A DNA stretch of 64,000 nucleotides from Streptomyces sp. cf386. GTDB lineage: Bacteria > Actinomycetota > Actinomycetes > Streptomycetales > Streptomycetaceae. Made by a program: the position numbers and the translations under genes. This document shows, one piece after another, positions 44,606-53,665 of this stretch. The number at the start of each line of letters is the position of its first letter. Within the stretch, counting starts at the first letter, position 1. Location: NCBI RefSeq assembly GCF_900103585.1, contig NZ_FNHV01000013.1:248001-312000 (forward strand). Direction: 5' to 3'. Below the pieces are notes generated by a model. That model was not told where the DNA came from and ran no database searches. It saw nothing but the letters and a program-made list of their open reading frames with translations.

Positions 44606-47600
44606 CGTCGGCGCGGGAACCGGAACGGCAGCCGACGGTCGGTGGCTCGAAGGCCCTGGACAGAGCGCTGCTGCGGATCCTGGACGCGCGGCGGCAACCC
44701 GTCGGCGTCGGCTTCCTGGTGTCCGACACCATCGCCCTGACCTGCGCGCACGTGGTCTCCGCCGCCCTCGGCACGCCGACCGGCACACCACCGGAACCCG
44801 GCGCGCGCGTCTTGGCCGACCTGCCTCTCGTGCCCACCGCGCCCCAGGCGGACGCGACCGTTGAAGTCTGGGTGCCACCGAGGGGGGTGGGCGGTGCGGC
44901 ACCCGGTGCGGCCTCCGGCTTGGCCGATGTCGCCGTGCTGCGGTTCGCCGCTCCGTTGCCCGGGGCTGGTCCGGTGCGGTTGGTCGACGTTGACGAGTCC
45001 TCGGTGGCAGGCGGGTCGGCTGTGGCCGGACAGTCGGCCGACGCGTCCGCCGACGATGCTACGGGCGGACTGTGGGGGCACCGGGTGCGGGCGTTCGGGC
45101 TGCCCGCCGGGCGTCCCGGTGGGGTGTGGCATGCGGGGGTGTTGCGGGGTCGGCAGGCCGACGGCTGGGTGCAGGCCGATCTCGTTGGTGACGGCTATCC
45201 GGTGTCGCGGGGTTTCAGCGGTGGGCCGGTGTGGGACGACCGGTTGTCGGGTGTGGTCGGCATGGTCGCGGTGGCCGAGTCCGGGCAGCCGCCCGCCAGT
45301 TACCTGATCCCCACCGCCGCCCTCGTGGCCGCCCGGCCCGAACTGCGCCCACTCGTGCTGCCTCCCTCGCCGTTCCGCGGACTGGCCGCCTTCGAGGAGG
45401 CCGACGCGGCGGTCTTCCACGGCAGGCGGCATGAGAGCGAGAGGGTCGCCCGCGCACTCGACGAACGGCAGTGGGTCACCGTCGTGGGCGCCTCGGGTTC
45501 CGGCAAGTCGTCGCTGGCACTCGCCGGTGTGGCACCCCGGCTGCGGGCACGTGGCGCCTGCGTCGTCGTCATGCGGCCCGCGTCCGGGAGCAGCCCCCTC
45601 GCGGCCCTCGCCTCCGCACTGCTGCCGCAGCTGGAACCCGACCTGCCCGAGACCCATCGGCTGGCCCGCATACCCGAACTGTCCGACGAACTGCGCCGCC
45701 ATGGCCTCGCCGGCCCGACGGACCGCCTGCTCCGACTGCAGGGCGGCAATCAACTTCTGGTAATCGTCGACCAGTTGGAGGAACTGCTTACGCAGCACCC
45801 GGACGCCGTGCGCGACCTGTCGGACGTACTGTTCGCCGCCGACGCCCTGCCGCCCGCCACTCGCGTACTCGCCACCCTGCGCGCCGACTTCCTCGAACCC
45901 GTCCTCGGCCACCCGCACCTCGGACCCGTCATCGGCCGGCACCTGCACGCCCTCGGCCCGCTCGGTGAGGACGGCCTGCGCGACATCGTCACCACCCCCG
46001 TCGACGCCCTCCCCGGTGTCTCCTACGAGCCCCACCTCGCCGAGCGCGTCCTCGCCGACACCGGCACCGAACCGGGCGCCCTGCCCCTCCTCGCCCTCAC
46101 CCTCGATCTCCTGTGGCAGCGGCAGACGGACGGCGTGCTCACCCACCGCGCGTACGACGAGCTCGGCGGTGTCACCGGCGCGCTCGGCAACCATGCCGAC
46201 CGGGTCTGGGCCGAACACGTGCCACCGGACGACGAGGCGACCGCCCGCCGGCTGTTCACCCAGCTCGTCCGGTTGCCGCTCGGCGCCGCTGTGGCCACCC
46301 GGCGGCTCGCTCGGCGCGGTGACCTCGGCGAGGACCAGTGGCGCATCGCCCAACGCCTCGCCGCGCACACCCGGCTCCTCGTCACCGATCGCGGCGCCGA
46401 GGGCACCGAGACCGTGGAACTCACGCACGAGGCGCTGATCGGCGAGTGGGGCAAGCTCGCCGCGTGGGTGGCCGAGGACCGCTCCTTCCTCGGCTGGCTG
46501 GAGACCGTACAGCACGAAATGGACCGCTGGCAGGAGGCGGACCGGGCCCCCGAACACCTGCCGACCACCGCGGCGATGGCCGGCGCCGACCAGTGGCTCC
46601 CGGAGCGTGCCGCGGTCCTGAGCGTGGCCGAGCGGGACTATCTGACGGCCGGCCGCACCCACCGCCGCGGACGCGCCCGTCGGCGGCGGGCCCTGTTCTC
46701 CGGTCTGGCCACGGCCTTGGCGTTCGCCTTGGTGCTCGGCATGCTCTATGTCGTCGAACGCCGCAGCAGCGAGGAACGCGCCGCCCTCGGCGCCTCCCGC
46801 GCCCTCGCCCAGGCCGCGCAGGAGGCGACGGGCACCGACCCGGCCCGCGCCGGTCTGCTCGCCCTCGCCGCCTACGACACGTCCCCCACACAGGAGGCCG
46901 AGAACGAACTGCTGCGTCAGTACCTCCAGTACAAGGACTACGACCGGGTGCTGTCCGGCGAACTCGACGACACCATCTTCGACAAGAGCCGCGACGGCGA
47001 CGTGGTCCTCGCGGCGTCCAACCGGTCCGGGGCCACGCTGTTCGTGAATGCCCTGACCGGACCGGTACGCACCGTGCGCGTGCCGTCCACCGACGAGGTC
47101 CAGTACGTGATGGTGTCCGCCGACGGGAAACGCGCCGCCTACATCCAGTACGACGGCAAGGCCGTGTGGTTCGAGGTACGCCCCGGCGCGAAACGCCCCG
47201 CCGGCCCCTTGCACCATCTCCCGGACGCCCCCGGCATCGGCACGAACTGGAGCGACACCGTCACCCCCGCGATGTCCCTCGACGGCACGATGATCGTCGC
47301 GCATGTCCGCAAACGCATCGTCCGGTGGAACCTGGACAGCGGCCCGCACGGCACCCTCGCCGGGAACCTCCCCGCGCCGAAGGGCCTTGAGTTCAGGATG
47401 TGGCCGGCCCCCGACAACCGGACGCTGCTGGTCCCCGTCTACAAGCGGTTCCGCGACTTCGGGCAGGGCGAGAAGGGCAGCCTGCTCGCCCTCGACCTCC
47501 TGACGGGCAGGAGCCGGCTCGTGGTGCGCGCCGACGCCGACCAGATCCGCATCTCCGGCGACCGGACCCGGGCCGTCCTGTGCCACATGCGGGGCAAGAC

Positions 47601-49047
47601 CGCCGAGGTCACCGTCCACCGGGTCAGCGACGGCTTCCGAGAGGGCACCGTCTACCGGGAGAAGAACGCGGACTTCGCGTCCAGCATCTGCATGGTGCAG
47701 TCCGTCGACCGTTCCGGCCTGCGCGTCGCCCTCAGTTCCCTCAAGGGCCTCAGCGTCGTCGACATGCGCGACGGCAAGGTCCTCTCCCGCAACGGCCTGC
47801 CCGCCGCGACCTCCTCGCTGGCCACAAGCAGCCCCTGGCTCGTGGAGGCCCACGGCCGGCTCTACTTCGTCCGCCACGACGAGTCGATGATCGGCTTCGT
47901 CCAACTGAGCCCCGGCTACTGGTTCGTCGACGTCGCCCAGCAACTCCTCACACGGGACGGCAAGTACACGATCACCGTCCTTGCGGACGGCTCCCGCATC
48001 CAGCTGCACCACGCGCGCAAGGACAGCGCCCGCGTCCTCGCCGACATGCCGCGCCGCAAGCCCCACTGGGTGCCCACGGGCAGCGAACCCATCGCCCTGG
48101 ACCGCACCGGACGGCTCGTCGCCGACCGCGAGGGCGCGAGCATCGTCACCGTCCGCGACGCCACCACCCTGCGCCGTATCACCACCGTCACCGCCGTCCA
48201 GCCCCCGCCACTGCCCGACTCCGAGTCGTCGATCGGGGACATCGAAATCGGCGGGGACGACGGCAGCGCCGAACGGCCGAAGTACGACTTCAGCTATTTC
48301 TTCGACCGCGGCGGCAAACTCGTCACCGTCTCGGGAACCGTCGTCGAACAGTGGGACCCGCGCACCGGCAGGCGACTCGTGCGCTTCGACGCCGCGCCCG
48401 TCCGCTCCCGGGCCAAAGGCGCCAAGGACGCGGACCTGATGATCGGCCCCTACCCGGCGACGAACCGGGTCGCCGTCGTCGTCCTGGGCCGGCCCGGCAT
48501 CCATGTCGTCGACATCACCACCGGACGCACCACCGAGACCCTGAAGACCGGTGACGACATCCTCGCCACCCAGTTCGACGCCACTGGCACGTACTTCGCG
48601 ATCCTGCGTCGGGGCTCGGTGCTCGAACTGTGGCGGCGGGGCGATCCGCCGCACAAGGAGATCGGCCCTCTGCGCAGCATCGCCGAGTCGGGGTCCACCT
48701 CGTTCGCCGCCGGATTCGTGGAGGGCGGGGACCGCTATCTGCTCGCGGCGAACAACGCCGTACGCATCTACCGGATCGGCGAGCCCGGCTACGAGGCCTT
48801 CTACTCCTTCACCGGCCCGCACGACAGCGCACTCGCCGGGCAGCACACCTTCATGGGTGCCTCCGCGGACGGCAGCACCGTGCTCCACATCGGCCCCGGC
48901 GGCATCGGCGGACCGCTCCAGCTGGCGCCGGACCGGTGGTACCGCGAGCTGTGCGCCATCATCGGCGACCGGGAACTCACCTTCGGCGAGGTGGACCTGC
49001 TCCCTGCCGATCCGAGGACCCGGAAACCCTGTGCCGAGGACGACTGA
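44602..49047 (+). CDS. Trypsin-like protease/STAND NTPase/beta-propeller protein, unit 2
   Basis: The 1,481-residue tandem paralogue of unit 1 has the same plan. The protease triad is His50 (TCAHVV), Asp109 (LADVAVL) and Ser206 (GFSGGPVW). A Ser/Ala/Asp-rich insert of about 25 residues at 132-156 is absent from unit 1. Walker A is GASGSGKS (about 295), Walker B LLVIVDQLEE, the transmembrane helix is about 696-716 (LATALAFALVLGMLYVV), and the beta-propeller is about 750-1481, ending AEDD. The protease segment from RAFGLPAG to SYLIPT differs from unit 1 at only two residues, while the propellers are much more divergent. This suggests a common proteolytic target but different sensed ligands. Confidence 0.88.
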   Translation: MTSAREPERQPTVGGSKALDRALLRILDARRQPVGVGFLVSDTIALTCAHVVSAALGTPTGTPPEPGARVLADLPLVPTAPQADATVEVWVPPRGVGGAAPGAASGLADVAVLRFAAPLPGAGPVRLVDVDESSVAGGSAVAGQSADASADDATGGLWGHRVRAFGLPAGRPGGVWHAGVLRGRQADGWVQADLVGDGYPVSRGFSGGPVWDDRLSGVVGMVAVAESGQPPASYLIPTAALVAARPELRPLVLPPSPFRGLAAFEEADAAVFHGRRHESERVARALDERQWVTVVGASGSGKSSLALAGVAPRLRARGACVVVMRPASGSSPLAALASALLPQLEPDLPETHRLARIPELSDELRRHGLAGPTDRLLRLQGGNQLLVIVDQLEELLTQHPDAVRDLSDVLFAADALPPATRVLATLRADFLEPVLGHPHLGPVIGRHLHALGPLGEDGLRDIVTTPVDALPGVSYEPHLAERVLADTGTEPGALPLLALTLDLLWQRQTDGVLTHRAYDELGGVTGALGNHADRVWAEHVPPDDEATARRLFTQLVRLPLGAAVATRRLARRGDLGEDQWRIAQRLAAHTRLLVTDRGAEGTETVELTHEALIGEWGKLAAWVAEDRSFLGWLETVQHEMDRWQEADRAPEHLPTTAAMAGADQWLPERAAVLSVAERDYLTAGRTHRRGRARRRRALFSGLATALAFALVLGMLYVVERRSSEERAALGASRALAQAAQEATGTDPARAGLLALAAYDTSPTQEAENELLRQYLQYKDYDRVLSGELDDTIFDKSRDGDVVLAASNRSGATLFVNALTGPVRTVRVPSTDEVQYVMVSADGKRAAYIQYDGKAVWFEVRPGAKRPAGPLHHLPDAPGIGTNWSDTVTPAMSLDGTMIVAHVRKRIVRWNLDSGPHGTLAGNLPAPKGLEFRMWPAPDNRTLLVPVYKRFRDFGQGEKGSLLALDLLTGRSRLVVRADADQIRISGDRTRAVLCHMRGKTAEVTVHRVSDGFREGTVYREKNADFASSICMVQSVDRSGLRVALSSLKGLSVVDMRDGKVLSRNGLPAATSSLATSSPWLVEAHGRLYFVRHDESMIGFVQLSPGYWFVDVAQQLLTRDGKYTITVLADGSRIQLHHARKDSARVLADMPRRKPHWVPTGSEPIALDRTGRLVADREGASIVTVRDATTLRRITTVTAVQPPPLPDSESSIGDIEIGGDDGSAERPKYDFSYFFDRGGKLVTVSGTVVEQWDPRTGRRLVRFDAAPVRSRAKGAKDADLMIGPYPATNRVAVVVLGRPGIHVVDITTGRTTETLKTGDDILATQFDATGTYFAILRRGSVLELWRRGDPPHKEIGPLRSIAESGSTSFAAGFVEGGDRYLLAANNAVRIYRIGEPGYEAFYSFTGPHDSALAGQHTFMGASADGSTVLHIGPGGIGGPLQLAPDRWYRELCAIIGDRELTFGEVDLLPADPRTRKPCAEDD

Positions 49048-49094
49048 GACACCGCCCGGCCGGACCGCCGAGAAGGTCCGTGACCAGCGCGCCG

Positions 49095-49787
49095 TCACCC
49101 TCCGCCGGTGCCCCGCGGCTCCACGTGGGAGGCCAGGACCGCGGCCTGGACGCGGCGCTGCACGCCGAGCTTGGCCAGCAGCCGGGAGATGTGGTTCTTG
49201 ACGGTCTTCTCCGACAGGTAGAGCTTCTTGCCGATCTCGCGGTTGGTCAGGCCGTCGCCGATCAGGGCGAGGATGTCCCGCTCGCGGGGAGACAGGCTCG
49301 CCAGCTCCGGGGCGATGGCGGGAGTCTCGGCCGGGTCGGCGCGAAGTGAGCGCATCAGGCGGGCCGTGGTCGCGGGGTCCAGCATGGACTGGCCCGAGGC
49401 GACCGTGCGGACCGCAGAGACCAGATCGGAGCCTCTGATCTGCTTGAGGACGTAGCCCGAGGCACCGGCCATGATGGCGTCGAGCAGGGCGTCCTCGTCG
49501 TCGAACGAGGTCAGCATCAGACAGGCCAGCTCCGGCATCTGGCTGCGCAGCTCGCGGCAGACCGTGATGCCGTCGCCGTCCGGGAGACGTACGTCGAGTA
49601 CCGCGACGTGCGGGCGCAGCGCCGGGCCGCGGACGAGGGCGTGCTCGACGGTCTCGGTGTCGCCGACCACCGAGATGTCCGGTTCGGCGTCGAGGAGGTC
49701 GGTCAGGCCCCGACGTACGACCTCGTGGTCGTCCAGCAGGAACACGCGGATCGGATTCTGCTCCGTGAAGGTGCCTGGCTCGGTCAT
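49095..49787 (-). CDS. devR: DevR/DosR-type response regulator
   Basis: The 230-residue regulator has receiver core VFLLDDHEVVRRGL, phospho-acceptor Asp65 (AVLDVRLPDGDG), LTSFDDEDALLDAIMAGASGYVLK and a LuxR HTH with LSPRERDILALIGDGLTNREIGKKLYLSEKTVKNHISRLLAKLGVQRR. It aligns almost without gaps to Mycobacterium DevR/DosR apart from an 11-residue N-terminal extension. The DevS-like kinase is about 5 kb away in the same cluster, as in the S. coelicolor osdK/osdR region. A GGGCCGACCGGCCC palindrome 90 bp upstream predicts autoregulation. Confidence 0.9.
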   Translation of the reverse strand: MTEPGTFTEQNPIRVFLLDDHEVVRRGLTDLLDAEPDISVVGDTETVEHALVRGPALRPHVAVLDVRLPDGDGITVCRELRSQMPELACLMLTSFDDEDALLDAIMAGASGYVLKQIRGSDLVSAVRTVASGQSMLDPATTARLMRSLRADPAETPAIAPELASLSPRERDILALIGDGLTNREIGKKLYLSEKTVKNHISRLLAKLGVQRRVQAAVLASHVEPRGTGGG

Positions 49788-49876
49788 GACGCCCCCTTGT
49801 TCCCGGGTGGCTCACGGTCTGCGGTCCACGAACTGCTCGTCATACCGATCATTGCTCGCCACGTCCGGATGTACCA

Positions 49877-49890
49877 GGGCCGACCGGCCC
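49877..49890. promoter_or_regulatory. DevR-box-like palindrome upstream of devR
   Basis: GGGCCGACCGGCCC, an exact match to the local consensus GGGCCGNNCGGCCC, 90 bp before the devR start. Confidence 0.65.
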
Positions 49891-49994
49891 CACTCGGCCT
49901 TGAGAAGTGCCCTCACCGGCCCAATGCTCACGGGCTCACGATGTGAGGGGTGCCGTGCAGGGTGGCTCCGTGCTCGCTGCGGGTCGCCTGGTGG

Positions 49995-50453
49995 TCACAC
50001 GTGGCTGCCGGCGCCGTAGGGGGCGTACAGGTCCAGCAGCCGGGTCCGGGCGGCGCGGAGGCGGTGGGCCAGTACGTCACCGGCCCATTGGGTGAGGGCG
50101 TGGCCCAGGGCCGGGTCGTCCTGGCACATCGCTCGTACGGCCGTGGCGTCGAACTCGTACGCTGGCACCGGGGTCGTCGCCTCGGCGCCCAGGTGCCAGA
50201 CGTGCGGTGTGAACAGCCAGGACCAGCCGACGAGTTCGTTGTGCCGGAGGACCTCGATGACGGCCGCGCGGCGACCGGGTACATGCATGTCCAGCTCGAC
50301 GGTGCCCGTTCGGATGATCCAGAACCGGTCGGCCTTCCCGCCTTCCTCGAACAGGCGCGCCCCTTGCGGGAAGGACACCTCGCGGGCGACGCGCATGAGC
50401 CGCTGCCGATATTCGGCGGGCAGAGCGCGAGGCATCGTGGGCGTGGTGATCAT
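49995..50453 (-). CDS. Cyclic-nucleotide-binding-domain protein without HTH
   Basis: The 152-residue protein is a CRP/FNR-like sensor domain: PQGARLFEEGGKADRFWIIRTGTVEL, then NELVGWSWLF, ending in the dimer helix region (ALTQWAGDVLAHRLRAARTRLLDLY). There is no DNA-binding HTH after it, so it cannot act as a classical regulator. It may bind a nucleotide or small ligand and regulate a partner. It lies between devR and the SulP gene, with a DevR-box-like site 79 bp upstream of the start. Confidence 0.8.
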   Translation of the reverse strand: MITTPTMPRALPAEYRQRLMRVAREVSFPQGARLFEEGGKADRFWIIRTGTVELDMHVPGRRAAVIEVLRHNELVGWSWLFTPHVWHLGAEATTPVPAYEFDATAVRAMCQDDPALGHALTQWAGDVLAHRLRAARTRLLDLYAPYGAGSHV

Positions 50454-50531
50454 GGCGTGCCTCCCGACGGGCTGCAGGGACTTCCACGGACTTCCATGGC
50501 CAGCCTGTGCCCGCAGCCGCCGGCGGACCAT

Positions 50532-50545
50532 GGGCCACCCGGCCT
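50532..50545. promoter_or_regulatory. DevR-box-like site upstream of the CNB protein gene
   Basis: GGGCCACCCGGCCT fits the local consensus GGGCCGNNCGGCCC with two mismatches, 79 bp before the gene start. Confidence 0.45.
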
Positions 50546-50633
50546 GTCGAAGCGGGCTCACCCGGCTCCGAAGAGGAGACCTACGGCACCTCCCGCGAAC
50601 CCGCCGGGGCCGTTCCAGAAACGGCTTGTCGGC

Positions 50634-52355
50634 CTACTGATCGCGAGTCCGTCTCCGGTACGCGGTCACGGCGGTCGGCAAGGTGGGAAAGATCAGATCC
50701 GCTCCTACGGAGTCCGCGAGGCCGTACGTCCGGAGGTCGTCCAGAAGGTCCTGCTTGACGCGGGCGAGAGCGAAGACGATGCCTCGCTCGGTGAGTTCGC
50801 GGCGTAGTTCGTCGACCGCGTCCAACGCGGTGATGTCGACCTCCACGTTGGCCTCGGCGTTGAGGACGAACCAGCGGACCGGTTCCGTCTGCTCGCCGAC
50901 GGCGGCCAGGGCACGGCGGCGGAAGTCCTCGGCGTTGGCGAAGAAGAGCGGGGAGTCGTAGCGGTAGACCAGCAGGCCGGGGATCGTGCGTGCCTGGGGG
51001 TAATCGTCGACGTCGTGCATTCCGGCGACCCCGGGCACCACGCCCTGGACGGCGTCGTGCGGGCGGGCCACCCGCGTCAGCAGTTCGGCCACGGACAGAC
51101 CGACGGCGACGAGAACGCCGTACAGGATGTCCAGGGCGAGGACCCCGGCCAGGCAGCCGAGCGCGAGCAGGAGTTCGCGGCGGCGGAAGGACGCGAGGCG
51201 GCGGAAGCCGGCGAGGTCGATCATGCGGACGGCGGCGTAGACGACGAGAGCGCCGAGGACGGCGGACGGTGTGCGGCTGAGAAGGGGGCTGAAGAAGAGC
51301 AGGACCGCGAGGACCACGGCGCCCGCGACCAGCGAGTACGCCTGACTGCGGGCGCCCGCCGAGGCGGCGAGCGCGGTCCGGCTGGCGCTGCTGCTGACCG
51401 GGAAGCCGTGCAGGGCACCGGCGCCGAGGTTGGCCGCGCCCAGCGCCAGAAACTCCTGATCGGCATCGAGCCCGGGGCCATCGCCTTCGCCGTCGTCGCG
51501 GTCGGTGAACGCCCGTGCGGTGAGGATGAAGTCCGTGTACCCGACCAGGAGTACGCCCAGGGCGGGCAGCACGAGACGCGGCACCTCGGTCCAGTCCGGC
51601 CACGCGAGGCCGGGCAGGCCCGACGGGACCTCGCCGATCACCTTGATGCCGTATCGCTCGTCGAGATCGAGGACCACCACGGCGATCGTCGCGAGGACCA
51701 CGGCGAGCAGCGGGCCGGGCACGGAACGGACGTACCGTGCCACGACGAAGAGCAGGGCGAGGACGGTGGCGGAGAGGAGGACGGTGGCCGTATGAGCATC
51801 CGTCACGTCTCCGGCGAATGACCACAGCTGGGGAAAGAACCTCGTCTCCGTCGTGCCGACCCCGGTGAGCTTCGGAAGCTGGTCCGCCATCATGATCAGC
51901 GCCACGCCCGCCATGTAGCCGACCAGCACCGGGCGGGACAGCAGGTCCGCCACGAAGCCCAGCCGTGCCGCCCGTGCGACCAGGCAGAGCAGGCCGACCG
52001 TGACCGCGAGGGTGAGCGCCAGGGTGGCGTAGCGGCCGGGGTCGCCGGCGGCGAGCGGGGCGACCACGGTGGCCGTCATCAGCGCGGTCGTGGACTCGGG
52101 GCCGACCGAGAGCAGGCGCGAGGACCCGAGCAGCGCGTACAGGGCGAGGGCGGGCAGGATCGCCCAGAGCCCCGCGACCGGCGGGAGCCCGGCCACTCCC
52201 GCATAGGCCATGACCTGGGGGACGAGGTACGCGGCCACCGTGACGCCGGCCAGCAGGTCGCCCCTCAGCCAGGAGCGCCGGTAGCCGAGGAGGGCGACGG
52301 CCCCGGGCACCAGATGGCGCCAGCTCGGAACGGGTCCGCCCTTGCCCTGCGACAT
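50634..52355 (-). CDS. SulP-family anion transporter with STAS domain
   Basis: The 573-residue membrane transporter has about 11-12 hydrophobic segments beginning GDLLAGVTVAAYLVPQVMAYAGVAGLPPVAGLWA (SulP signature). A cytoplasmic STAS domain follows about residue 440 (LLVYRYDSPLFFANAEDFRRR, FVLNAEANVEVDITALDAVDEL). Substrates in the family are sulfate, bicarbonate or other anions. It is in the DevR/S cluster with a DevR-box-like site 105 bp upstream. Confidence 0.92.
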   Translation of the reverse strand: MSQGKGGPVPSWRHLVPGAVALLGYRRSWLRGDLLAGVTVAAYLVPQVMAYAGVAGLPPVAGLWAILPALALYALLGSSRLLSVGPESTTALMTATVVAPLAAGDPGRYATLALTLAVTVGLLCLVARAARLGFVADLLSRPVLVGYMAGVALIMMADQLPKLTGVGTTETRFFPQLWSFAGDVTDAHTATVLLSATVLALLFVVARYVRSVPGPLLAVVLATIAVVVLDLDERYGIKVIGEVPSGLPGLAWPDWTEVPRLVLPALGVLLVGYTDFILTARAFTDRDDGEGDGPGLDADQEFLALGAANLGAGALHGFPVSSSASRTALAASAGARSQAYSLVAGAVVLAVLLFFSPLLSRTPSAVLGALVVYAAVRMIDLAGFRRLASFRRRELLLALGCLAGVLALDILYGVLVAVGLSVAELLTRVARPHDAVQGVVPGVAGMHDVDDYPQARTIPGLLVYRYDSPLFFANAEDFRRRALAAVGEQTEPVRWFVLNAEANVEVDITALDAVDELRRELTERGIVFALARVKQDLLDDLRTYGLADSVGADLIFPTLPTAVTAYRRRTRDQ

Positions 52356-52459
52356 CAGCCACCCTTCTCCGTCCGACCCCAGGATCCACCGACGCGCCCG
52401 CCGCCGCGAGAGGCGAACCGTGTCCGGCCGAGCATGCACCCCAACGGCCCCTGAGGACA

Positions 52460-52473
52460 GGGCCGTTCAGCCC
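52460..52473. promoter_or_regulatory. DevR-box-like site upstream of the SulP gene
   Basis: GGGCCGTTCAGCCC, one mismatch to GGGCCGNNCGGCCC, 105 bp before the SulP start. Confidence 0.55.
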
Positions 52474-52553
52474 TACGGACACAGACCTTCGGCCTCGGGC
52501 GGCTGCCGCCGGCTGCCGCGAGACTGCTGACCGGCGGGGACGTGGGGGGAGGT

Positions 52554-52579
52554 GCGGTGGGCCTTACGGGGCCCACCGC
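52554..52579. repeat. Perfect inverted repeat in the SulP/USP divergent region
   Basis: GCGGTGGGCC and GGCCCACCGC (10-bp arms, 6-nt loop). It could be the SulP-side or USP-side regulatory structure; its GGGCC-GGCCC core resembles the DevR boxes but has wider spacing. Confidence 0.45.
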
Positions 52580-52617
52580 ACCCAGGGGGACCGGCCAGGG
52601 CCAGTCGGGCCCTTGCA

Positions 52618-52631
52618 GGGACCTGCGGCCC
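52618..52631. promoter_or_regulatory. DevR-box-like site upstream of USP gene 1
   Basis: GGGACCTGCGGCCC, close to the mycobacterial DosR half-site pattern GGGACNTNNGGCCC, 64 bp before the USP start. Confidence 0.5.
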
Positions 52632-52694
52632 CTGTCGGGTGCCTCATCCGAAGGCGAAGCTCGAATCGGGACCACCGATTCAGGAGGTGGAATC

Positions 52695-53639
52695 ATGAAC
52701 CGCACCGTCACCGTCGGCCTCGACGGCTCACGTGAGAGCCGCGCGGCGGCCGAGTGGGCGGCCCGAGAGGCACAGCTGCTCGGCTTGCCGTTGAAGCTGG
52801 TCCATGTCCGGGAGCCGGTACCAGCGCTCATGGCACAGGCGCCGCTCCTCGGCGCCGAGACCCGGCAGGATTGGACCGAGCGAAGCGAGATGGGGGCACC
52901 CCCGGCCGAAGGCTGGGGGAGGGTGCCCCGCGAGGCGGCCGAGGGCATCCGTGCATGCCACCCAGGCCTCGAAGTCCTCACCGAGCACCTGTCCGGCCGG
53001 CCCGCCGAAGTGCTGGCCAAAGCGGCCAAGGACGCCGAACTGCTGGTCCTCGGCTCCCGAGGACTGAGCGGGGTCGGCGGCTTCCTGGTCGGCTCGGTCG
53101 GGCTCTCGGTCGTGGCACACGCCGAGCGTCCGGTCGTCCTGGTCCGCGCCGGCGAGCAGGCCGCCGACGAACACGAGGCGGACCCCGCCGGCATCCCGTC
53201 CGCCGCAACCGCCTTCCGGCCCGTCGTCCTCGGCCTCGACATCGACAGCCCGGATGAGGAGCTGATCGAGTTCGCGCTCGCTGCGGCAACCCGCCGCAGT
53301 ACTTCCCTGCGGGTGGTACACGGTTGGAACGTGCCCCCGTACTACGCGTACGGCCTGTCCGCGGACCTCGAACTCCACGGATCCATGGCACAGGCCGCGA
53401 CCAGCGCCCTGACCGAGCTCCTGCGTCCATGGCGCAACAAGTTCCCGGACGTCGAGGTCACCACGGAGTCCCACTACGGAACCCCCGCCGGCCACCTCGT
53501 CGACGTCTCCCGCGAGGCATCCCTGGTCGTCGTCGGCAAGCGCATCCGCCGCAACCCGATCGGCGCGCACGTCGGGCCGGTCGCCCACGCCGTCCTGCAT
53601 CACTCCACCGCCCCCGTCGCTGTCGTTCCGCACCACTGA
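52695..53639 (+). CDS. Tandem-domain universal stress protein 1
   Basis: The 314-residue protein has two USP domains. Domain 1 (1-155) has VTVGLDGSRESRAAAEWAAREA and the ATP loop GSRGLSGVGGFLVGSVGLSVVAHAERPVVLVR. Domain 2 (175-314) has VVLGLDIDSPDEELIEFAL and GKRIRRNPIGAHVGPVAHAVLHHSTAPVAVV. AGGAGGTGG precedes ATG. A segment of about 17 codons in domain 1 (TERSEMGAPPAEGWGRVP) is a repeat element inserted in frame. The truncated alcohol dehydrogenase gene follows 26 nt later. Confidence 0.9.
   Translation: MNRTVTVGLDGSRESRAAAEWAAREAQLLGLPLKLVHVREPVPALMAQAPLLGAETRQDWTERSEMGAPPAEGWGRVPREAAEGIRACHPGLEVLTEHLSGRPAEVLAKAAKDAELLVLGSRGLSGVGGFLVGSVGLSVVAHAERPVVLVRAGEQAADEHEADPAGIPSAATAFRPVVLGLDIDSPDEELIEFALAAATRRSTSLRVVHGWNVPPYYAYGLSADLELHGSMAQAATSALTELLRPWRNKFPDVEVTTESHYGTPAGHLVDVSREASLVVVGKRIRRNPIGAHVGPVAHAVLHHSTAPVAVVPHH
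52877..52929. repeat. Palindromic repeat element inserted in frame in USP gene 1
   Basis: The region has GGGGCACCC (52893) and GGGTGCCCC (52921) arms around a GC-rich centre, preceded by GAGCGAAGCGAGATGG. The flanking and internal sequence looks like a common streptomycete intergenic palindromic repeat rather than USP coding DNA. The reading frame passes straight through. Confidence 0.6.
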
Positions 53640-53665
53640 CGCACAGAACCCGAGGAGCAGAAACC

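Noticed and set aside
39561..49047. CRISPR or phage-borne defence island
   Set aside because: No repeat arrays, integrase, att duplications or phage structural genes flank the units.
44194..49815. Very long open frame on the minus strand opposite the protease-STAND genes
   Set aside because: It is antisense to genes with clear domains and correct codon bias; long antisense frames are normal at this GC content.
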